In this document: positions 6,599 to 10,616 of the stretch, piece by piece
How positions within the stretch are numbered: position 1 is the stretch's first letter
How the letters are laid out: each line of letters starts with the position of its first letter
Assembly: GCA_016650435.1 (NCBI GenBank)
Contig: JAENVT010000586.1
Location: 1 to 10,616 of the forward strand
Direction of reading: 5' to 3'
Length of the DNA: 10,616 nucleotides
Source of the DNA: Ilumatobacteraceae bacterium
GTDB taxonomy: Bacteria; Actinomycetota; Acidimicrobiia; Acidimicrobiales; Ilumatobacteraceae
The notes under the pieces: generated by a model
Seen by the model: the letters and a program-made list of their open reading frames with translations, nothing else
Told to the model about the DNA's origin: nothing
The model's database searches: none
Position numbers and translations under genes: made by a program

Positions 6599-7512
6599 GC
6601 AGCGAAGACTGAGGCACCGCGCAACACGGTGATGGCGAGATCCGTGGGCCCGTCGATTTCGGCATCGAGATCGGCAGGGGCGATGCGCTGCGCGGCGAGC
6701 CGGCAGAACTCGAGTGCATCGGCGATGATCGTGACAGACGGTTCGCCGGCTTCTGCCCCCAACTGCAGCGGTTGATTCCATACGCCGCCACCAAGGCCGG
6801 TCAGCACGAGGCGAGCTGTTTGAGAGCCACCGTCGATTCCACCCAGCAACATCCCAAGCGGAATCGCGCGGACTGCAGTGCGGGTCATGAGATGAAGCCG
6901 ACGGCCGTCAAGAGGCGGAGGCTCGCGTCGCAACGTTCTGCACAGGTCTTCGATGTGCGTCCAGACTTCGAACACTCTGACCACCAGGGCCGTCGATACC
7001 CGTGTCTCGAGGATGTGGAACTTGATCGGTTCGGCAAGCTGCACCGCATCGAGCGAGGCAACGTGAGCGCAGACCGCCGACGACACGTCGAGCCATCGTG
7101 CGACCGTCGTGGAGAAGTCGGCCTTGACCGCAGCGCGTACCGAAGCTTCGGTCATCGCCAGGTGGTCGTCCTCCAGTGATTCGTCGATGTGGTGTTTCCA
7201 GAGACCGAGCTGCCGTCCGAAATAGAGGTCGACTTCCAGGAGGTGGGCGACGAGTTGGGTGGCGCTCCACCCGTACGGCTCGACGATTTCCCAACCTTGG
7301 GCATCTGCAAGGACACCTTTGAATTCGTCGACGGTCTGCACGAACGCCACCGCAGCGTTTGCATGGTCACCGCCACCGAGCGAGGCGATGGCCTGCCCGA
7401 TTGGGCGCGCCGACATCGCCGCTTGCTCGACAAGATCGGCGAGTGCCAGCGGAGGTGTGGACGCGGTGGCCTCGGCAAGCAGGCCGAAGATCTCGTTGTC
7501 AGCTTTGGTCAC
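6595..7512 (-). CDS. MDMPI/DinB-superfamily protein A (mycothiol-dependent enzyme-like), sigma-factor partner
   Basis: The 305-aa protein has an N-terminal tail (1-45), a DinB-like four-helix bundle (about 50-190), and a C-terminal MDMPI-type domain (about 205-300). The bundle keeps the metal triad H90 (VAHLLEVD), E182 and H186 (VFEVWTHIEDL), with the E-x3-H spacing of mycothiol-dependent maleylpyruvate isomerase. The C-terminal part shows LVLTGLGGGVW and ADALEFCRLAAQR...DLDAEIDG. The tail contains TPPLALADLVEQAAMSARP, a small amphipathic stretch reminiscent of the linker before catalytic or sensor parts in sigma-linked regulators. The GTG start overlaps the sigma gene stop as GTGA, so expression is coupled to it. 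Superfamily membership is well supported. Whether it is an isomerase, a thiol transferase, or a regulator of the sigma factor is unknown. It is a paralog of the protein encoded at 8978-8115. Confidence 0.85.
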   Translation of the reverse strand: MTKADNEIFGLLAEATASTPPLALADLVEQAAMSARPIGQAIASLGGGDHANAAVAFVQTVDEFKGVLADAQGWEIVEPYGWSATQLVAHLLEVDLYFGRQLGLWKHHIDESLEDDHLAMTEASVRAAVKADFSTTVARWLDVSSAVCAHVASLDAVQLAEPIKFHILETRVSTALVVRVFEVWTHIEDLCRTLRREPPPLDGRRLHLMTRTAVRAIPLGMLLGGIDGGSQTARLVLTGLGGGVWNQPLQLGAEAGEPSVTIIADALEFCRLAAQRIAPADLDAEIDGPTDLAITVLRGASVFAA

Positions 7513-8099
7513 GTCAGGCCTTCGAGAAGGCCCGCCAGTTTGCTGAGGCCGAGACGCAATCGCGACTTGGCGGTACCTTCGGGGATGCCGAGTCGCTCGG
7601 CAACCTGCCGGAAGGTGCACCCACCGAAGTAGGCCAGCAGCACGGCCTCGCGTTGTTGATCCGGCAAAGACGACACTGCGGCGCGGACCCGCTCTGCGGT
7701 CTGCGAGCGTTCGATGCCGTCGCCCACGTCGAACATCTCGAGGGTGGTTGCGTCGGTGCCAACACGATCCTCGCGTGCCGTGCGACGCGCGTTGCGGCGA
7801 ACCTCGTCGACCGAACGCCGATGGGCGAGGGCCCCAAGAAATGCCCGCAACGTGCCCCGCTCGGCGTCGAACCGATCGGGGTTCTGCCACAGGTACACGA
7901 ACACCTCTTGAGTGATCTCTTCGGCGTGAGCGGTCGACGCGGTGACCCGCCGGGCGAGCCCGTACACGAGGGGCGAGTACCGCTGGTAGACCATCTGCAA
8001 TGCCCGATCATCGCCGACGGCAATCCGCGCCACGAGGCTGACATCGGTGGGACCGGTCGGCGACACGGTGTTCACTGGCCGAACGATAGTCATCGTCAT
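7509..8099 (-). CDS. ECF sigma factor (SigK-like)
   Basis: This 196-aa extracytoplasmic-function sigma factor has region 2 at about 38-104 (YQRYSPLVYGLARRVT, EEITQEVFVYLWQNPDRFD, RGTLRAFLGALAHRRSVDEVR) and region 4 at about 136-190 (SLPDQQREAVLLAYFGGCTFRQVAERLGIPEGTAKSRLRLGL, a helix-turn-helix). It lacks region 3 and any membrane segment. The ATG at 8099 has GGAG ten bases upstream; a second ATG two codons later is possible. It lies 15 bases after one MDMPI/DinB-like gene and overlaps the next by 4 bases. No RskA- or zinc-finger-type anti-sigma gene is adjacent, so the flanking proteins are the best candidates for regulatory partners. The SigK-like label rests on overall look, not on a comparison I could run. 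Confidence 0.92.
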   Translation of the reverse strand: MTMTIVRPVNTVSPTGPTDVSLVARIAVGDDRALQMVYQRYSPLVYGLARRVTASTAHAEEITQEVFVYLWQNPDRFDAERGTLRAFLGALAHRRSVDEVRRNARRTAREDRVGTDATTLEMFDVGDGIERSQTAERVRAAVSSLPDQQREAVLLAYFGGCTFRQVAERLGIPEGTAKSRLRLGLSKLAGLLEGLT

Positions 8100-8114
8100 G
8101 TGATGTCGTCTCCG

Positions 8115-8978
8115 TCAGTCCAAGGCCAGAGTGGCCAGCTCGTTGAGCAGCTCGTTGGCAGCGGTGACGTCACCACTGACGTCTGCATCGAGGTCGTCGA
8201 CCGAAACTCGGTTGGCCACGCGCAGGCAGAACGCAGTGGCGTCGACAGCGATCTCGGCGATCTCGTCGTGAGACGCCGGCCACACGCCGCCGCCCGCGCC
8301 GGTCAAAACGACCCGCAGCCGATCGCCACCGATGCGCTCGACGACGGGCATCACTGATCGAGTCATCATCCACAGCCGGTCGGCATCAGGCTCGACCCGA
8401 TGGAGCCCCACCGCGCCGCGCAGGTCGTTGTCGTGGGTCCACAGCTCGAACACCCGCACAACGAGCAGGAACCTGATCTCGGCGTTGATCGCTCCGAATC
8501 GCGATTGGGCAGCGAGCCCGAGTTCGTCGAGCGGGAGCAGATGGTCGGTGAGGATCGCACTGACGCGACTGAACTCGGCCGCGGCGTCAGAAGGAGTGGA
8601 TGCCGCGCCGGCCGCGATGGCCGTTCGGGTGGATTCGATGTGATCGGTCGAAGCACTGCCCTGGCTGCCCAGCCCGAACTCCGCCGCCATCGACAACTGG
8701 GTGCCGATCAGATGCCCGACGAGTTCGCCGACGCTGAGCCCATTCACCGCCGGTCGGTCCCAGTCGTCGGCGGAGATCAAGGTGATGGTGTGGTGCACGT
8801 CGTCGATCGCGCGGGCGAACGCGGCGGCTTCGTCGTCGGTCGGGGGAAGTTGCCTGGGCTGCGCGGCTCTCGCTGCCAGAGCAGCCTCCATCACGTCCGT
8901 TACGTCGTTCGACGGGGTCAGCTCCGTGAGCGATGCAAGGTAGGCGCCAATTTCAGGGGGGAGGTCTTCGCTTGTCAC
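8115..8978 (-). CDS. MDMPI/DinB-superfamily protein B, first gene of the sigma-factor operon
   Basis: The 287-aa protein follows the same plan as the product of 7512-6595: an N-terminal tail (EIGAYLASLTELTPSNDVTD...ALAARAAQP, 9-41), a DinB-like bundle with H89 (VGHLIGTQ), E178 and H182 (VFELWTHDNDL), and an MDMPI-type C-terminal domain with LRVVLTGAGGGVW and ATAFCLRVANRVSVDDLDADVSG. Shared segments make the two clear paralogs, though with substantial divergence. The start is a GTG at 8978 with only a weak purine stretch (GAAAG) upstream. The gene leads the operon B - sigma - A, with 15 bases to the sigma gene. Metal binding is likely. A mycothiol-dependent reaction or a sensing role is inference, as no substrate is suggested by the surroundings. 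Confidence 0.84.
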   Translation of the reverse strand: MTSEDLPPEIGAYLASLTELTPSNDVTDVMEAALAARAAQPRQLPPTDDEAAAFARAIDDVHHTITLISADDWDRPAVNGLSVGELVGHLIGTQLSMAAEFGLGSQGSASTDHIESTRTAIAAGAASTPSDAAAEFSRVSAILTDHLLPLDELGLAAQSRFGAINAEIRFLLVVRVFELWTHDNDLRGAVGLHRVEPDADRLWMMTRSVMPVVERIGGDRLRVVLTGAGGGVWPASHDEIAEIAVDATAFCLRVANRVSVDDLDADVSGDVTAANELLNELATLALD

Positions 8979-9007
8979 GGGCTGCTTTCAGAGGTTTCCG
9001 ACGACCG

Positions 9008-9035
9008 TATTCGTCACCGAAGCTTAAGCGGATCA
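9008..9035 (-). promoter_or_regulatory. Candidate ECF-type promoter for the sigma-factor operon
   Basis: On the minus strand TGATCC (9035-9030) and CGAATA (9013-9008) are 16 bases apart, with the -10-like element 29 bases before the GTG at 8978. CGAATA resembles the -10 recognised by some SigK-group sigma factors as I remember them, which would mean autoregulation. GGAAAC (8999-8994) nearby resembles another ECF -35, but leaves no room for a -10 before the gene. Assigned by eye only. Confidence 0.25.
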
Positions 9036-9051
9036 CCGGATGTCACAGATG

Positions 9052-9079
9052 TTGTAGCGAGGCGACTTGCCACTATGGT
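9052..9079 (+). promoter_or_regulatory. Candidate promoter of the alcohol dehydrogenase gene
   Basis: TTGTAG (9052-9057) and TATGGT (9074-9079) are separated by 16 bases and fit a housekeeping-type -35 and TANNNT -10. Transcription would start near 9086, leaving a leader of about 28 bases that contains the GGGGG ribosome site (9102-9106). The ATG at 9075 lies inside this -10, which argues against it as the start codon. Confidence 0.35.
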
Positions 9080-9113
9080 CGGCGACACGAAGTACGAAGA
9101 TGGGGGTTCTGCT

Positions 9114-10238
9114 GTGAAGACAAAGGCCGCGATCCTGTGGGAGCGCAACACACCGTGGAGCGTCGAAGAGATTGATCTCGATCCACCGAAGGCCGGCGAA
9201 GTGCTGGTCAAGTTGGCTGCCAGCGGCATGTGCCACAGCGACGAGCATGTCGTAACCGGTGATCTCGCCGGCATCACGGGCGAGCCGCCGTGCATCGGCG
9301 GTCATGAAGGCGCCGGGGTGGTCATGGAAGTCGGCCCAGGTGTGACCTCGTTGCAGGTCGACGATCATGTGGTGTTCTCGTTCCTTCCAGCCTGTGGTCA
9401 CTGTCCCAGCTGTGCATCCGGGCACTCGAACCTGTGCGATCTCGGCGGTACGACCGCGACTGGCATGCAACTGTCAGATGGCACCACTCGCCACCACGCC
9501 CGCGGACAGGATCTGCGTCTCGCCATCGGTGGGCTCGGAACGTTTGCTCATCACACCGTGACCAACGAAGCCAGCTGCGTGAAGATCGAGAAGGAATGGC
9601 CGCTCGACCGGGCCTGTCTCTTGGGGTGCGGCGTGGTGACTGGTTGGGGTTCGGCGGTCTACGCCGCGCAGGTAGGGCCCGGCGACATGGTCGCCATCGT
9701 GGGCGCGGGCGGTATCGGATCCAACGCTATTCAGGGGGCCAAGTTGGCAGGGGCGCGAGTGATCGCGGCGATCGACCCGGTCGAGTTCAAGCGGGAGAAG
9801 GCGATGGAGTTCGGCGCGACCCACACCTACTCGTCGATCGACGAGGCGATGGCGGATCTGCCCTCCAGTACCTGGAGCCGAGGTTTCAACAAGGTCATCA
9901 TGACGATGGGCGTGGGCGATGGCGAAGTACTCGGCCAGGCGTTCTGGTTGGCCAGCAAGGGCGGCAAGATCGTCGTCACCAATGTTCACCCGGTTACTGA
10001 GCAAACGATCTCGGTCCCCGCGATCATGTTGACCTTGCTGGAGAAGCAACTGATCGGATCGCTGTTTGGTTCGTCCAACCCGCGCAAAGACATTCCGATG
10101 TTGATGGAGCTGTACACCCAGGGTCAGCTCGATCTCGACGGTCTTGTCACGCGCACGTATCCGCTCGAGGGAATCAACGACGGCTACGCAGATATGAACG
10201 CCGGCAAGAACATCCGCGGCGTGCTGGTCTACGAATGA
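9114..10238 (+). CDS. NDMA-dependent-type, mycofactocin-associated zinc alcohol dehydrogenase
   Basis: The 374-aa medium-chain dehydrogenase oxidises alcohols using a tightly held NAD(H) that, in this class, is thought to be recycled by mycofactocin (or the dye NDMA in vitro). It opens MKTKAAILWERNTPWSVEEI. Catalytic zinc ligands are C40 (GMCHSDEH), H64-E65 (GGHEGAG) and C172 (LGCGVVTGWGSAV). Structural zinc cysteines are C94, C97, C100 and C108. The nucleotide fold has GAGGIG (197-202) and D221 at the end of the second strand, pointing to NAD rather than NADP. The GTG at 9114 matches the family N-terminus and has GGGGG seven bases upstream. An in-frame ATG at 9075 would add 13 poorly conserved residues. 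Finding it a few kilobases from mftABC supports the assignment to the mycofactocin-linked class. Alcohol substrate unknown. Confidence 0.92.
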   Translation: MKTKAAILWERNTPWSVEEIDLDPPKAGEVLVKLAASGMCHSDEHVVTGDLAGITGEPPCIGGHEGAGVVMEVGPGVTSLQVDDHVVFSFLPACGHCPSCASGHSNLCDLGGTTATGMQLSDGTTRHHARGQDLRLAIGGLGTFAHHTVTNEASCVKIEKEWPLDRACLLGCGVVTGWGSAVYAAQVGPGDMVAIVGAGGIGSNAIQGAKLAGARVIAAIDPVEFKREKAMEFGATHTYSSIDEAMADLPSSTWSRGFNKVIMTMGVGDGEVLGQAFWLASKGGKIVVTNVHPVTEQTISVPAIMLTLLEKQLIGSLFGSSNPRKDIPMLMELYTQGQLDLDGLVTRTYPLEGINDGYADMNAGKNIRGVLVYE

Positions 10239-10255
10239 CGGTCGCCGAGTAACCG

Positions 10256-10616
10256 ATGGCCGACGCCGCCGCACTTGTCGAGCGGGTGCTCGGTCGCGTC
10301 GTCGGTCGCGAGCGCGAAGTCGAGCTGGTGGTCGCGGCATTGGCCGCCGATCGACACGTGTTGCTCGAAGGCCCGCCGGGCACTGGCAAGAGCACGTTGC
10401 TGCGCGCTGTTGCCGACGAGCTCGGTTTGGGCTTCGAGTTCGTCGAAGGCAACGCCGAGCTGACTCCGGCTCGCTTGGTCGGCCATTTCGATCCCGCCAG
10501 GGTCTTGGCAGACGGCTACGACCCCGACGTGTTCGTCGACGGGCCATTGGTCACGGCAATGCGCGACGGGTCGCTGCTGTACATCGAAGAGATCAACCGC
10601 ATCCCCGAAGAGACGC
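10256..10616 (+). CDS. MoxR-family AAA+ ATPase (3' end missing)
   Basis: The first 120 codons are present, open to the window edge. They include VVGRERE at the N-terminus, Walker A GPPGTGKST (39-47), EGNAELTPARLVGHFDP, GPLVTAMRDGSLLYIEEINR (97-114) with the Walker B acidic pair E111-E112, and IPEET. The GNAELTPARLVG and IEEINR patterns are those of the MoxR/CbbQ/NirQ group, chaperone-like ATPases that usually work with a von Willebrand factor A protein to insert metals or activate enzymes. The ATG at 10256 is used because a TAA lies two codons upstream in frame. No strong Shine-Dalgarno is seen. Only 17 bases separate it from the alcohol dehydrogenase stop, so the two are probably co-transcribed, and it may help mature that or another enzyme. 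The partner gene would lie outside the window. Confidence 0.88.
   Translation, partial: MADAAALVERVLGRVVGREREVELVVAALAADRHVLLEGPPGTGKSTLLRAVADELGLGFEFVEGNAELTPARLVGHFDPARVLADGYDPDVFVDGPLVTAMRDGSLLYIEEINRIPEET

Noticed and set aside
9474..10547. Minus-strand open frame over the dehydrogenase and MoxR genes
   Set aside because: Arginine-rich product with no domain; the plus strand holds intact zinc-ligand and Walker motifs.

Overview
The window looks like chromosomal DNA from a high-GC actinobacterium. It holds a mycofactocin biosynthesis cluster, two proteins of the mycothiol-dependent maleylpyruvate isomerase (MDMPI/DinB) superfamily, an actinobacterial-type HelD and an NDMA-type alcohol dehydrogenase. 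GTG starts and possibly leaderless genes also fit. An Acidimicrobiia-type genome is possible, but I cannot prove the class from the sequence alone. I see no tRNA, rRNA, CRISPR array, insertion sequence or integrase. Coding density is very high, and no gene-free stretch exceeds 135 bases.

Minus strand, about 4526 down to the left edge: a tightly packed operon reading mftA (41-aa precursor ending IDGMCGVY), mftB (peptide chaperone), mftC (radical SAM/SPASM maturase), a PlsY-like membrane acyltransferase, a polytopic GT-C-like membrane protein, and an Old Yellow Enzyme/FadH-type oxidoreductase cut by the window edge. Most junctions overlap (mftA/mftB, mftB/mftC 23 nt, plsY-like/GT-C ATGA, GT-C/OYE TGATG). 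The usual mftD, mftE, mftF and mftR genes are not in the window. They may lie beyond the left edge. A perfect 12-bp inverted repeat brackets the mftC stop codon.

Plus strand, 4589-6496: a HelD/UvrD-like helicase, divergent from mftA across a 62-bp gap that must hold both promoters. After it comes a short convergent gap containing two copies of a 46-50 bp hairpin unit.

Minus strand, 8978-6595: a three-gene module in which an ECF sigma factor sits between two paralogous MDMPI/DinB-fold proteins. Both paralogs keep the H...E-x3-H metal triad. No ordinary membrane anti-sigma factor is present.

Plus strand, 9114 to the right edge: an NDMA-dependent-type zinc alcohol dehydrogenase, the class known to use mycofactocin as redox partner, followed 17 bp later by a MoxR-type AAA+ ATPase cut by the edge. 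Functionally, the left half makes a peptide-derived redox cofactor and carries candidate partner enzymes. The right half supplies a probable client dehydrogenase and a thiol- or stress-linked sigma factor module transcribed divergently from it.
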